Assembly (NCBI GenBank): GCA_024404495.1
Contig: JAKSPT010000018.1
Location: 1-56,057 of the forward strand
DNA: 56,057 nt
Reading direction: 5' to 3'
Source of the DNA: Lachnospiraceae bacterium
Lineage (GTDB): Bacteria > Bacillota > Clostridia > Oscillospirales > CAG-272
This document shows, in pieces, positions 7,727 through 17,154 of this stretch. The translations under genes were made by a program, and so were the position numbers. The notes beneath the pieces are model-generated. The model made no database searches. It saw only the letters and a program-made list of their open reading frames with translations, and had not been told where the DNA came from. Numbering within the stretch: position 1 is the stretch's first letter; each line of letters begins with the position of its first letter.

Positions 7727-8632
7727 TTATTCAAAGAGCGCGGAAACGAATTCGGAAGCGGTGAAGGGCTGCATATCGTCGATCTTTTCGCCGACGCCGA
7801 TGAACTTCACCGGGATGTTCAGCTCCTTGCGGATCGAGAGGACGGCGCCGCCCTTTGCGGTCCCGTCGAGCTTGGTGAGGATCAGCCCGGTCAGCGCCGC
7901 GCTGTTCTCGAATTCCTTTGCCTGACGGATGGCGTTCTGCCCGGTCGTCGCGTCGAGGACGAGGAGGTTCTCACGGCTCGCGCCGGGAAGCTCGCGGTCG
8001 ATGACGCGGTTGATCTTGGCAAGCTCGTCCATCAGGTTCTTTTTGTTGTGGAGACGGCCGGCGGTATCGACGATCAGCACGTCGGCGCCGCGGGACTTTG
8101 CCGCCTGCGCGGCGTCGAAAACGACGGCGGCGGGATCGGAGCCCTCCGACTGCGCGATGAGGTCCACGCCCGCGCGGTCAGCCCAGACGGCGAGCTGGTC
8201 GATGGCGGCGGCGCGGAAGGTGTCGGCGGCGGCGAGAAGTACCTTCTTGCCGTCCTCACGGAGAAAATGCGCGATCTTGGCGATCGAGGTCGTCTTGCCG
8301 ACCCCGTTGACGCCGATGACGAGGATGACCGAGGGGGTGGAATCGAGGTTCAGCGGTTCACCCTCGCCGATCATGCCCTCCATGATCTCCATTAAGGCTT
8401 TGCGGCAGTCGTCGGGATCGGTGATGCCGTCCTGCTTGATCCGGGTACGGAGCTGACCGAGGATATCCTCGGTGGTGGGCATTCCGACGTCGGCGGCGAG
8501 GAGAAGCTCCTCCAGCTCGTCGAGCAGGTCCTCGTCCACCTTCGTAAAGGCGTGGAAGAGTCTGCCGACCTGACCGAAGATCGACTGCTTGGTCTTGGCA
8601 AGACCTGCCTTCAGCTTTTCAAAAAAACTCAT
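7727..8632 (-). CDS. ftsY: Signal recognition particle receptor FtsY
   Basis: The 301-residue GTPase has the SRP NG domain: a helical N domain (residues ~1-95), P-loop GVNGVGKTT (107-115), [27 protein letters not shown] and the C-terminal [10 protein letters not shown]. It receives ribosome-nascent chain complexes carried by Ffh and passes them to the SecYEG translocon. The acidic A domain of enterobacterial FtsY is absent, as usual in Firmicutes. The start codon overlaps the smc stop codon (ATGA), indicating translational coupling. Confidence 0.97.
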   Translation of the reverse strand: MSFFEKLKAGLAKTKQSIFGQVGRLFHAFTKVDEDLLDELEELLLAADVGMPTTEDILGQLRTRIKQDGITDPDDCRKALMEIMEGMIGEGEPLNLDSTPSVILVIGVNGVGKTTSIAKIAHFLREDGKKVLLAAADTFRAAAIDQLAVWADRAGVDLIAQSEGSDPAAVVFDAAQAAKSRGADVLIVDTAGRLHNKKNLMDELAKINRVIDRELPGASRENLLVLDATTGQNAIRQAKEFENSAALTGLILTKLDGTAKGGAVLSIRKELNIPVKFIGVGEKIDDMQPFTASEFVSALFE

Positions 8633-11600
8633 TTGAGGGTCACTCCAATCTTTTGCTCGACCTCGTTCACGTTCATGCCGATGACGCGGGAGATACCGCG
8701 CTCCGGCATCGTGACGCCGTAGATCATGTCTGCGGATTCCATCGTGCCGCGGCGGTGGGTGATGACGAGGAACTGGGTCTTTTCGGAATAGCGGCGCATA
8801 TACGCGGCAAAGCGCGCGACGTTGACCTCGTCCAGCGCCGCCTCGATCTCGTCGAAGATACAGAACGGGGTCGGGTTGACGTTGAGGATGGCGAAGATCA
8901 GCGCGATCGCGGTATAGGACTGCTCGCCGCCCGAGAGAAGGCTCATGCTCTTGACGACCTTTCCGGGAGGCGCGGCGTTGATCTCGATGCCGCTTTCGAG
9001 GACGTTATCGGGCTCCGAGAGGCGGATCTCGGCGTTGCCGCCGTCGAAGAGCTCGCGGAAGATGATCTGGAAATTGCGGTTGATATCGCGGACGGCGTCG
9101 GAGAACTTGGTCTTCATTTCCGAATCAAGACGGGAAATGATGCCGGTCAGCTCCTCGCGCGCCTTCGTGAGATCCTTGAACTGCGCGTCGGTAAAGTCGA
9201 AGCGCTCCTTTTCGGTGCGGTACTCCTCGATGGCGTTGGCGTTGACGTTGCCGAGCTTTTTGAGCTGGATACGGAGGGCGTCGCGCTGTGCCGTGACCTC
9301 GGCGCGTGTCTCCTTCGTGACCGGCGGATAGCCGAGGGCGTCGGCGGTCGTAAAGGTCAGCTCGTAGTCATCCCAGAGACGGGCGGTCGCGCGGTCGATG
9401 TCGCCGCGGAGCTGCTCGGTATTGCTTTCCAGCGTCGTCGTTTCGCGGAAGAGAAGCTCACGCTCTCTCGTCTTTTCCTTCTGCTGTTCGCGGATCTGAT
9501 TCTGCTTTCTCTCCAACTCCGCGCCGCGGTCGGTATAGCCGCGCAGGGCGGCTTCCGCTTCGGAAAGCTCTTTCGTCAGGGCTTCGGCGTCGGTCTTCGT
9601 TTCGGTGACCGAGGCTTCGGCGAGCGCCTTTCTCGAAAGGAGACCGGCACGGTCGTTTTCCTTCGCTTCCTTCTGCGCCTTCGCGTTTTCCGCCGAGAGG
9701 CGGGCGTTTTCCACGGCGAGCCCCGCCGCTTCGAGGTCTTTTCTTAAAACCGTAAGGGCAAGCTGCAGCTCGTTGTAGGCGCGGTTGGTATCGAGGATCT
9801 CGGTGTTCTTTTCGTGCATTTCGCCCGAAAGCGCCTCTGCGTCGGCAAGGAGAGCTTCCTCCTCGGCTTCCCCGGCACGGATCTGCCCGTCAAGGCGGTC
9901 GTGCTCCTCGGAATAGCGGGTGCGTTCGGCGTCGAGCGTGCCGATCGAGGCGTCGAGCTCGCCGAGGCGGGCGTCGTTCGCTTCCTTCTGCGCGCGCAGG
10001 ACCTCAAGCTGGGTGCTTTCCGCCTGCAGCATCGTGCGGAAGAGGGAGATCTGCGCGTCGGCGTCTCCGATCTCGTCCTTCATCTGCGGCATCGAATCAA
10101 GGAGGTTTTTCTGCTCCTCCTGCACGGCGGCGAGGGATTCTTCGATCTTTTTGGCTTCCTCGGTCAGTTTTTCGATCTCGGCGGCACGGGTGAGCATCCC
10201 GCTGTCGCGTTTGACCGAGCCGCCGGTGAAGGAACCGCCGGCGTTGATGAGCTGACCGTCAAGGGTGACGATGCGGACCTTGTAGCCGAGCGCCTTCGCG
10301 GTCTCGGAGGCGTGATCGAGGGTGTCGAAAACGGCAGTCCTGCCGAGCAGGTTGGAAATGATCTCGCGGTATTTGTCGTCGCAGCCGCAGAGCTCATCCG
10401 CGGCGCCGAGGAACCCGCGCTTGCTTTCAAGGGTGCTTCTCGATACCGGGAGCGACTGCGCGCGGATCGAGGAGATCGGGTAGAAGGTGCATCTGCCCGC
10501 GTTGTTCTGCTTCAGCGAGGCGATCGCCGCCTTTGCGGCGGTCTCGTCCTCGACGACGATGTTCTGCATATTGGCGCCGAGGGCGGTCTCCACAGCGACG
10601 CTGTGGCGGGGATCGACGCGGATGAGCTTGGAGATCGGTCCGCAGATGCCCCGGATCCTTCCGAAGGACGCCTCGTTCATCACGAAGCGGACGCTCTGCT
10701 GATATCCCTCGAAATGCTCGTCCATCCGGCGCAGGGTGTCGGCGCGCTGACGCTTGGTCGAGAGGGTGACGGTCAGCTCCGCCGCCTTTTCCCGCTTGAC
10801 GGCGATCGTTTCCTCGGTCTCGGTCAGACGGGTGCGGATATCGGCAATGGCTGCTTCCTGCTCGTCGATACGGCTCTGATAGGAGGCGATGGCGCCGTCC
10901 GCCTTTTTCATACGGGAAAGGAGCATCTCCGACTGGGAGACGAGCTTTTCCTTTTCATCCGAAAGGTCGGTGCCGCGGGTGACGTCGGTCTTGTGCGAGC
11001 CTTCGAGCTCGCTGAGCGCCATTCTCGCTTCGGAAAGCGAGTCGCGCACCTCGGCAAGACGGTCCTCGTTTTGAATGGCGCGCTCTTCGGCGTCGGCAAG
11101 GGCTTTTTCAAGCTCCGCCGCGTTTTCGCGGTTGGCGGCTGCCTCTTTTTCCTTTTCGGAAATCGCGGTCTTCTGCTCCTCCATCACGCCGGCAAAGTGC
11201 TTTCCGTCGTCCTCCGCTTTTTCGATATCGGCGGTAAGACGGGCAATGTCCGCCTCGGCGGCGCCGATCAGCTCGGCGTAATGCTCGATATCGCGCCCGA
11301 GGATGGTGCCCCGGTTCTCGGCGGCACGGCGTTTGTCGGTGACGGCACGGAGCTTTTCCGCCGCCTTTTCCTCCTCGGCTCTGTCCGAAAGGAGCTCCTC
11401 GTAGAGCGCTTCGCTCCTCCGTTCAAGATCCTCGCTTTCACGGTCTGCCTCTTCAAGACTCAGCTTCGACGCGGCAAATTTCCGCTCGGTCTCCTCAAAA
11501 CGCTTTTTGAGGTCGGCGGTCTCGTAGAGCCAGAGGGAAACGTCGGCGCGCTTCTTGTCCTCGTAGACCGAGAGATAGATCTTCGCCTTTTCGGCGTCGC

Positions 11601-12225
11601 GCTCAAGCTGACGGACGCGCTTGGAAAGCTCGGTCAGGATGTCGTTCAGACGGATGGCGTTGTCGTCCACCTCGGCGAGCTTGCGCTCGGCGTCCGTCTT
11701 CTGAAAACGGTATTTGGAAATACCCGCCGCCTCTTCAAAAATCTTTCTTCTGTCCTCGCTTTTCTGCGAGATGATCTCCGCGATCTTGCCCTGACCGATG
11801 ATCGAATAGCCCGACTTGCCGAGACCCGTGTTCATGAAAAGCTCGTTGATGTCGCGCAGACGGACCGGCTTGCGGTTGATCAGGTACTCCGAGTTTCCGG
11901 AACGGAAAAAGCGCCTCGTGACGGCGACCTCGTCGTATTCGGAGGCGAGTCTGGTATCGCCGAAGGCGTTGTCGATGGTCATCGTGACCTCGGCGTAGCC
12001 CATCGGGCGGCGGGTATCCGAACCGCCGAAAATGACGTCCTCCATTTTGGTACCGCGGATGTTTTTGGAAGAGAGTTCTCCGAGGACCCAGCGGACGGCG
12101 TCGGAAATGTTCGACTTGCCGCTTCCGTTCGGCCCCAGGACGGCGGTCACGCCGCCCGTGAATTCCAAGGTCGTTTTATCCGGGAACGATTTGAAGCCCT
12201 GCAGTTCAAGTGACTTCAGACGCAT
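8629..12225 (-). CDS. smc: Chromosome segregation protein SMC
   Basis: The 1198-residue protein has the SMC layout: FKSFPDKT and Walker A GPNGSGKS (31-38) at the N terminus, a long coiled coil, a hinge near the middle (GRIRGICGPISKLIRVDPRHSVAVETAL, written in parts GRIRGICGPISKLI / VETALGANMQ), a second coiled coil, and the C-terminal head with LSGGEQ and FCIFDEIEAALD. With ScpA and ScpB it forms the ring that compacts and separates chromosomes. AGGAGG precedes the ATG. It has its own promoter, is separated from the radical SAM gene by a terminator, and heads the smc-ftsY-rdgB-nadD/yqeK-rsfS run. Confidence 0.98.
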   Translation of the reverse strand: MRLKSLELQGFKSFPDKTTLEFTGGVTAVLGPNGSGKSNISDAVRWVLGELSSKNIRGTKMEDVIFGGSDTRRPMGYAEVTMTIDNAFGDTRLASEYDEVAVTRRFFRSGNSEYLINRKPVRLRDINELFMNTGLGKSGYSIIGQGKIAEIISQKSEDRRKIFEEAAGISKYRFQKTDAERKLAEVDDNAIRLNDILTELSKRVRQLERDAEKAKIYLSVYEDKKRADVSLWLYETADLKKRFEETERKFAASKLSLEEADRESEDLERRSEALYEELLSDRAEEEKAAEKLRAVTDKRRAAENRGTILGRDIEHYAELIGAAEADIARLTADIEKAEDDGKHFAGVMEEQKTAISEKEKEAAANRENAAELEKALADAEERAIQNEDRLAEVRDSLSEARMALSELEGSHKTDVTRGTDLSDEKEKLVSQSEMLLSRMKKADGAIASYQSRIDEQEAAIADIRTRLTETEETIAVKREKAAELTVTLSTKRQRADTLRRMDEHFEGYQQSVRFVMNEASFGRIRGICGPISKLIRVDPRHSVAVETALGANMQNIVVEDETAAKAAIASLKQNNAGRCTFYPISSIRAQSLPVSRSTLESKRGFLGAADELCGCDDKYREIISNLLGRTAVFDTLDHASETAKALGYKVRIVTLDGQLINAGGSFTGGSVKRDSGMLTRAAEIEKLTEEAKKIEESLAAVQEEQKNLLDSMPQMKDEIGDADAQISLFRTMLQAESTQLEVLRAQKEANDARLGELDASIGTLDAERTRYSEEHDRLDGQIRAGEAEEEALLADAEALSGEMHEKNTEILDTNRAYNELQLALTVLRKDLEAAGLAVENARLSAENAKAQKEAKENDRAGLLSRKALAEASVTETKTDAEALTKELSEAEAALRGYTDRGAELERKQNQIREQQKEKTRERELLFRETTTLESNTEQLRGDIDRATARLWDDYELTFTTADALGYPPVTKETRAEVTAQRDALRIQLKKLGNVNANAIEEYRTEKERFDFTDAQFKDLTKAREELTGIISRLDSEMKTKFSDAVRDINRNFQIIFRELFDGGNAEIRLSEPDNVLESGIEINAAPPGKVVKSMSLLSGGEQSYTAIALIFAILNVNPTPFCIFDEIEAALDEVNVARFAAYMRRYSEKTQFLVITHRRGTMESADMIYGVTMPERGISRVIGMNVNEVEQKIGVTLK

Positions 12226-12266
12226 GACGGCGTACCTCCTTTCCTATATCTATAAAATATCATTTT

Positions 12267-12295
12267 ATTATAGCATATTTCCCTTGATTTGTCAC
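12267..12295 (-). promoter_or_regulatory. Promoter of smc operon
   Basis: On the minus strand GTGACA-17 bp-TATAAT lies about 45 bp before the smc start codon and downstream of the terminator of the preceding gene. Confidence 0.75.
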
Positions 12296-12318
12296 TACCC
12301 CGAACGCATTTTTTTATG

Positions 12319-12347
12319 AAAAAAACGCCGGAAACGGCGTTTTTTTC
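12319..12347 (-). terminator. Terminator of the radical SAM gene
   Basis: AACGCCG/CGGCGTT stem with loop GAAA, flanked by A and T runs on both sides. It overlaps the stop codon of the radical SAM gene, so that transcript ends exactly at the end of the frame. It may also work in the other direction. Confidence 0.85.
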
Positions 12348-13359
12348 AGAGAATATCAAAGGAAAACGGGGGAACGGAAGCGCTTTCGGTGACGAAAAGG
12401 CGCTTCGCGCCGCTTTTTGCGAGCAGTTCGCGTCTGCCCGCGCCGCCCTGCCCGATCACGCGGGAAAGGAACCCGGGCGCCACGGCGATACGGAGGGTGT
12501 CGGAGGCGGAAAGCGACGGGCGCTCCCCGAGCGCTTCGAGGATGGCGTCGAGCATGACGCGGCTCTGCACCAGCTCGCCGATCGCGGGGTGATATTCCCC
12601 GGCGGCAACGGTCCCGGGCTTTCGGTACTGTTCCCCGGCGCAGAGACCGACGCGGATGACGGGAACGCCGTTTTTCAGAAAAACGCGGTACGCGGCGGCG
12701 GAGCGGGCGACCGCCTCGGAGAGGGGAAGGGGACGGTAGGAACCGCTTTTTGCCATAAAGGCAAGCTCCGTCCCGGAAAGAACGACGGTGGGGTAGATGC
12801 GTGCGCCCGTACAGCCGAGCGAAACGATCGTTTTCGCCGTGTTTACCTCGTCTTCGGGGGTGCTCCCGGGCAGACCGATCATCATCTGCCCGACGACGGT
12901 AAAGCCTGCTTCCAGAAGCAGAGCGCAGGCGCGGGCGGTATCGGCAAAGGAATGTCCGCGCTTTGACGCCGAAAGGACAACGTCGGAGGTGCTCTGGATG
13001 CCGAGCTCGACCGTTTTGACGCCGTGGGATTTCAGAACCGAAAGAACGTCGGGGTCGATCAGATCGGGGCGGGTCGAAACGCGGATCGAGGACACTCTGC
13101 CGTCTTCAAGAAAGCGGTCGGCGGCGGAGAGAAGGGAGAGCATATAATTACGGTCGATGCCGGTGAACGAGCCGCCGAAAAAAGCGATCTCGGTCCCGGT
13201 GTCGGGGGGAAGCGAAGCGAGGATCGTTTCCGCCTCGCGGGTGAACGCCTCCGGGGAGATCTCCTCCGCGCCCGAGATCGTATGCTGATCGCAGAACACG
13301 CAGGCGTTCGGGCATCCGAGATGCGGGATGAAAAAGGGAATATTGACGTGCTTTTTCAC
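12346..13359 (-). CDS. Radical SAM protein (Elp3-like, smc-linked)
   Basis: This 337-residue protein has the cluster motif HLGCPNACVFCDQ (CxxxCxxC) near the N terminus, binding a 4Fe-4S cluster and S-adenosylmethionine, then ATILASLPP, IAFFGGSFTGID (the GGS-type glycyl motif), STRPDLID and ELGIQSTSD. The order fits the Elp3-like radical SAM family. Such a gene often lies between rnc and smc in Clostridia; its substrate is not established. The C-terminal acetyltransferase domain of true Elp3 is missing. The ATG at 13359 has GGAG upstream. Confidence 0.85.
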   Translation of the reverse strand: MKKHVNIPFFIPHLGCPNACVFCDQHTISGAEEISPEAFTREAETILASLPPDTGTEIAFFGGSFTGIDRNYMLSLLSAADRFLEDGRVSSIRVSTRPDLIDPDVLSVLKSHGVKTVELGIQSTSDVVLSASKRGHSFADTARACALLLEAGFTVVGQMMIGLPGSTPEDEVNTAKTIVSLGCTGARIYPTVVLSGTELAFMAKSGSYRPLPLSEAVARSAAAYRVFLKNGVPVIRVGLCAGEQYRKPGTVAAGEYHPAIGELVQSRVMLDAILEALGERPSLSASDTLRIAVAPGFLSRVIGQGGAGRRELLAKSGAKRLFVTESASVPPFSFDIL

Positions 13360-13396
13360 GGAGGAAGCTCCTTTCGTGTGATTTGGCTTTCATTGA

Positions 13397-13535
13397 CTCT
13401 TTCTTTCGGGAAAGAAAGAGATCAACAGAAAGAAAACTTTTTTGGCTCTTTTTCTCCGAAGAAAAAGAGCCGTGCAGAAAAAGAGATCGCACGTTGCCGC
13501 AAGCGGCAAGTGCCGAAGTTGCTTTGCAACTTCCC
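13397..13535. repeat. Cluster of AAAGAG-type palindromes
   Basis: The stretch holds successive hairpins: CTCTTTCTTT/AAAGAAAGAG at 13397-13420, GGCTCTTTTTCT/AAGAAAAAGAGCC at 13444-13471, then a GCCGC/GCGGC hairpin and a GAAGTTGC/GCAACTTC hairpin. They resemble the palindromes at 13779-13972, 29600-29626, 30156-30178 and 53558-53581. No gene is present. Confidence 0.7.
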
Positions 13536-13645
13536 GGGGCGGCGCTGACGATACTTTTTTCAAAAACAAGTTTTTGAGAAAAAGTATCTAACCGCGCCCT
13601 CCCTTTGGATTCCCTCCCGCGGTGGGGAACGATTTGCCCTCTGAC
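13536..13645 (+). repeat. Intergenic repeat R3, copy 1
   Basis: The element begins GGCGGCGCTGACGATAC, contains a long A/T-rich palindrome (13550-13588, GATACTTTTT...AAAAAGTATC), and continues with TAACCGCGCCCTCCCTTTGG and GGGGAACGATTTGCCCTCT. A second copy, about 90 percent identical by eye, is at 29649-29756. In both copies a GAGAAAG-type hairpin lies just upstream. It is non-coding and its function is unknown. Confidence 0.75.
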
Positions 13646-13778
13646 TTTGTAACTCTTCCGCTCGCTTATCAAACAAACCTCCGGTTTTCTTCCAGAGACC
13701 GTAAGTTACCGCACCGAACGATACGGGTTCGCGAACGCAGAAAGAGAGAGGGGGTAGGCCGATAGGGGGAGGGAGAAT

Positions 13779-13972
13779 GACGTTTTTCCTCGCTTTTCAA
13801 GGAAAAGTGAGGAAAAACGTCTCTTCCTTCCCCTGCGGTGTTCTTTTTCTGATAGGCTCTTTTTCTTCAAAGAAAAAGAGCCGGAACTTCTTTTTCCGCC
13901 GAAGCCCTTTTTCTCCAAAGAAAAAGGGCTGGTAATTCTTTTTCCGCAAACGCTTTTTCTCCAAAGAAAAAG
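13779..13972. repeat. Array of four palindromes downstream of rnc
   Basis: Four long hairpins follow each other: GACGTTTTTCCTC...GAGGAAAAACGTC (13779-13821), GGCTCTTTTTCTT/AAGAAAAAGAGCC (13855-13882), AGCCCTTTTTCT/AGAAAAAGGGCT (13903-13930) and CTTTTTCT/AGAAAAAG (13953-13972). The last three share the loop-side sequence CTTCAAAG or CTCCAAAG and are linked by TTCTTTTTCCGC. They could act as terminators for rnc, but the repetition suggests amplification of a mobile palindrome. The rest of the 13360-14006 gap shows no gene. Confidence 0.7.
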
Positions 13973-14006
13973 GGCCGTCTCCCCTATCGGAGCAGCCCCG
14001 GAATCG

Positions 14007-14723
14007 TTACTGGATCAGCCCGAAGAGGCGAAGAGCTTCTTTTGCCGCCTGCTGTTCGGCTTCCCGTTTGGAGGAGCCTTTTCCTCTGCCGATGACGTTG
14101 CTGTTCAGCATCGCCTCGACCTCAAAGAGCTTTTTGTGCGCGGGACCGCTTTCCGAAACGACGAAATAATCGGGATGTTCGCCGCGGTCCGCCTGAATGA
14201 ACTGCTGCAGTTCGGTCTTGTAATCCTTGTAGGAGGCGGTTCTTACGATCTCGTCGACCTCCTCCGAGAGGATCGGCAGAAGGAACGGTTTGACCGCGCC
14301 GATCCCGCCGTCGAGGAAGAGCGCCGCGAGCACCGCTTCAAAGGCGTCCGCAAGGATCGATTTCTTGTTCCGCCCGTCGTGTTCCTCGCCCTTGCCGAGC
14401 AGGAGATAATCCCCGAGCCTGATCGCCTTCGCGTAACGGAAGAGCGCCTCCTCGCAGACCGCGCTCGCGCGGATGGGCGACAGATCGCCCTCCGGCAGAT
14501 CCGGATATTTCGAGAAGAGAAATTCGCTCGTGACGATCTGTAAAACGGCGTCCCCGAGGAATTCCATCCGCTCGTTGTATTTGATGACCGTTCCGTGCGC
14601 CCGCAGCTCGTTCGAGTAGGACGAGTGGGTCAGCGCGGTACGCAGATACGTAAGATCCGAAAAGGAATATCCCAACCGGTTTTCCAGCAGGGAAAGGTCC
14701 CTCGGCAGGGTTCTGTCAATCAT
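14007..14723 (-). CDS. rnc: Ribonuclease III
   Basis: The 238-residue protein has the RNase III signature NERMEFLGDAVLQ (residues 50-62), the downstream DAFEAVLAALFLDGG acidic motif, and a C-terminal double-stranded RNA-binding domain (DYKTELQQFIQ to REAEQQAAKEALR). It processes rRNA precursors and other double-stranded RNAs. The ATG at 14723 overlaps the plsX stop codon by 8 nt, which fixes the start and indicates coupling. Firmicutes often have acpP between plsX and rnc; it is absent here. Confidence 0.97.
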   Translation of the reverse strand: MIDRTLPRDLSLLENRLGYSFSDLTYLRTALTHSSYSNELRAHGTVIKYNERMEFLGDAVLQIVTSEFLFSKYPDLPEGDLSPIRASAVCEEALFRYAKAIRLGDYLLLGKGEEHDGRNKKSILADAFEAVLAALFLDGGIGAVKPFLLPILSEEVDEIVRTASYKDYKTELQQFIQADRGEHPDYFVVSESGPAHKKLFEVEAMLNSNVIGRGKGSSKREAEQQAAKEALRLFGLIQ

Positions 14724-15792
14724 TTCCGGTCGCTTCCTTTTTCGCTTCGGGTTCCTTCCCGGCGGTTTTTTCAGCCGCATCTGCTGCGGGCTTGTTTTCG
14801 TTTGCGATCATTTCGGCGATCTCGTAGGTCACGCCCGACTGCACGAAGCCGATCGCCTGCCGGATCGCGTTGAAGATCGCGGTGGAATCGGACGAGCCGT
14901 GCGCCTTGATGACCGGCTTCGAGAGGCCGAGCAGGGGTGCGCCGCCGTATTCCGAGGGGTCGACCTGCTTTTTGACCGCCTTTAGCTCGGGCTTGAGCAT
15001 CAGCCCCGCCGCCTTGGTCTTTGCGTTCTTTCCGGCGATCTCCCGGAGCTTTTCAAAGAAGAAGGAGCCCATCGCTTCGGCGGTTTTGAGAACGGCGTTT
15101 CCGGTAAAGCCGTCGGTGACGAGGACGTCGCACTTGCCCCACGGGACGTCTTTTCCCTCGATATTGCCGATGAAATTGACGCCGTCGGCGTTTTTCAGCA
15201 GTTTGTAGACCTCCTGCAGGGAGGCGGGACCCTTCGTCGGTTCGGTGCCGTTGTTGAAAAGACCGACCGTCGGGTTTTCAATACGGAAGAGTCCTTTCAT
15301 GTAAACAGAGCCCATCTTCGCGAACTGCACGTATTCCTCGGGCTTCAATTCGAGGTTCGCGCCCGAATCCATCAGAAGAAGGGGCTTGGAGAGCGGCAGG
15401 ATCGAAGCAATCCCCGATTTTCTCACGCCGCGGATGCGGCGCACGATCAGCGTCGAGCCCGCGTGGAGCGCGCCGGTGTTGCCCGCCGAGACGAAGGCGT
15501 CGCCCTCTCCTTCGGCAAGAAGCCGGAGACCGAGCGCCATCGAGGAGTCGTTCTTTTCTCTGACGACAGAGAGGGGGGCGTCCTCCATCGTGATGACCGA
15601 GGGCGCGGGGATGAGGGTCAGATTGGGCAGGGAGAGCGAAAGGGACATTTCCTCCGCCGTTTTCTTGATGATCTCCTCGTTGCCGACGGCGATAAAGCCG
15701 ACGTTCTGCCAGGTGCGGCAGGCTTCGAGCAGTCCGACGAGGGTGGCGGACGGCGCGTTATCGCCGCCCATGATATCCAGAATGATCTTCAT
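14716..15792 (-). CDS. plsX: Phosphate acyltransferase PlsX
   Basis: The 358-residue protein opens MKIILDIMGGDNAPSA, the PlsX start, and carries VSAGNTGALHAGS, LMDSGANLELKPEEYVQFAKMGSVY (in parts), VGLFNNGTEPTKG and DVLVTDGFTGNAVLKTAE. It makes acyl-phosphate from acyl-ACP, the first committed step of PlsX/PlsY phospholipid synthesis. The C-terminal ~30 residues are Ala/Lys/Glu-rich and extend beyond the usual end. It is coupled to rnc by an 8-nt overlap and lies 18 nt after trmFO. Confidence 0.97.
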   Translation of the reverse strand: MKIILDIMGGDNAPSATLVGLLEACRTWQNVGFIAVGNEEIIKKTAEEMSLSLSLPNLTLIPAPSVITMEDAPLSVVREKNDSSMALGLRLLAEGEGDAFVSAGNTGALHAGSTLIVRRIRGVRKSGIASILPLSKPLLLMDSGANLELKPEEYVQFAKMGSVYMKGLFRIENPTVGLFNNGTEPTKGPASLQEVYKLLKNADGVNFIGNIEGKDVPWGKCDVLVTDGFTGNAVLKTAEAMGSFFFEKLREIAGKNAKTKAAGLMLKPELKAVKKQVDPSEYGGAPLLGLSKPVIKAHGSSDSTAIFNAIRQAIGFVQSGVTYEIAEMIANENKPAADAAEKTAGKEPEAKKEATGND

Positions 15793-15810
15793 AGCGTTCC
15801 TTTTTTCGGT

Positions 15811-17154
15811 TTATGAGAGAAGCGTTTCTTTTTCGGATTCGATCCACGCGAGGGAACGGGCGGAAAGCTCTTCGTTCCTTGCCGCCTTTCCTTTCCCTTT
15901 GACCTTGTAGCCGAGGGGATCGACGATGCCGAAATTAGCGTTCATCGGCTGGAAATTCACGACGTTGGAATCGCTGACGTAGTGTGCGAGCGCGCCGATG
16001 GCGGTGAGGGAGGGAAGAAGCAGGGGCTCTTTCCCGAGAACGAGCCTTGCGGCGTTGATCCCGGCGACAAGCCCGGAGGAGGTCGATTCGACGTAGCCCT
16101 CCACACCGGTCATCTGTCCCGCAAAGAACAGACCGGGACGGGAACGGAGCATATAGGTCCCGTCGAGCAGACGCGGGGAGTCGAGATAGGTGTTGCGGTG
16201 CATCACGCCGTAGCGTAAAAATTCCGCGTTTTCAAGTCCGGGGATCATCCGGAAGACCCGCTTCTGTTCCCCGAAGGTCAGATGGGTCTGGAAGCCGACC
16301 AGATTGTACATCGTCTTTTCGAGGTTTTCCTGCCGGAGCTGAACGACGGCGTAGGCTTCCTTTCCGGTTTTGGGATCGGGGAGCCCGACCGGCTTGAGCG
16401 GTCCGAAGAGCAGGGTGTCGCGCCCACGCTTCGCCATCACCTCGACCGGCATACAGCCCTCGAAGACGGTGAGCTCCCCGTCCACGCCGTGGAGCTTCGC
16501 GCCCTCGGCGGTGACGAGCGCGTCGTAGAACGCCTCGTACTCTTCTTTCGTCATCGGGCAGTTGAGATAGCACGCCTCACCCTTGCCGTAGCGGGAGGCG
16601 AGGAAGGCTTTTTCGTAGTTTATCGTCGACGCGTCGACGATCGGCGCGGCGGCGTCAAAGAAATGGAGATTGCCGCAGCCGAGCTCGTTCGTCAGATAAT
16701 CGGCGAGAGGATCGGAGGTGAGGGGACCGGTCGCGATGACCGTGACCGCGCCGTCTTCGACGGAGGTTTTTTCCTCCTCGATGACCTCGATGAGCGGGTG
16801 ATTTCTGATCTTTTCGGTGACGTAGGCGGAGAAAAGCTCTCTGTCCACCGCGAGCGCGGAGCCCGCGGGAACGGCGGAGGCGTCTGCCGCCTCCATGATG
16901 AGCGAGCCGAGTCTGCGGAGCTCTTCCTTCAGCAGTCCGACGGCGTTGGAAAGCTGCGCGGAGCGAAGGGAATTGGAGCAGACCAGCTCGGCAAAGCCCG
17001 CAGAGTGATGGGCGGGAGTGAATTTGGTCGGTTTCATCTCGTAAAGACGGACGCGGACGCCGCGTTTGGCGAGCTGCCACGCCGCCTCCGAGCCGGCGAG
17101 ACCGGCGCCGAAGACCGAAACGACCGATTCTCTCGTGACGGTGTTTTCGCTCAT
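15811..17154 (-). CDS. trmFO: Methylenetetrahydrofolate-tRNA-(uracil-5-)-methyltransferase TrmFO
   Basis: The 447-residue flavoprotein has a dinucleotide-binding start ([19 protein letters not shown]), [14 protein letters not shown] and [10 protein letters not shown], all typical of TrmFO (Gid). The later [22 protein letters not shown] is the second FAD motif region. It methylates U54 of tRNA in the T-loop with folate as methyl donor. Its start overlaps the topA stop (ATGA), and the order dprA-topA-trmFO is standard in Firmicutes. Confidence 0.97.
   Translation of the reverse strand: MSENTVTRESVVSVFGAGLAGSEAAWQLAKRGVRVRLYEMKPTKFTPAHHSAGFAELVCSNSLRSAQLSNAVGLLKEELRRLGSLIMEAADASAVPAGSALAVDRELFSAYVTEKIRNHPLIEVIEEEKTSVEDGAVTVIATGPLTSDPLADYLTNELGCGNLHFFDAAAPIVDASTINYEKAFLASRYGKGEACYLNCPMTKEEYEAFYDALVTAEGAKLHGVDGELTVFEGCMPVEVMAKRGRDTLLFGPLKPVGLPDPKTGKEAYAVVQLRQENLEKTMYNLVGFQTHLTFGEQKRVFRMIPGLENAEFLRYGVMHRNTYLDSPRLLDGTYMLRSRPGLFFAGQMTGVEGYVESTSSGLVAGINAARLVLGKEPLLLPSLTAIGALAHYVSDSNVVNFQPMNANFGIVDPLGYKVKGKGKAARNEELSARSLAWIESEKETLLS

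Noticed and set aside
9814..12213. 799-residue open frame opposite smc, and similar long frames at 17373-19460, 25884-27992, 37757-40135 and 45946-48111
   Set aside because: They are antisense to clear genes, have odd composition (rich in Arg, Gly, Val, Asp), no domain and no SD. GC-rich third positions create such frames.
13779..13972. CRISPR-like array
   Set aside because: The units are palindromes of differing arms with irregular spacing, not identical direct repeats with unique spacers, and no cas gene is present.
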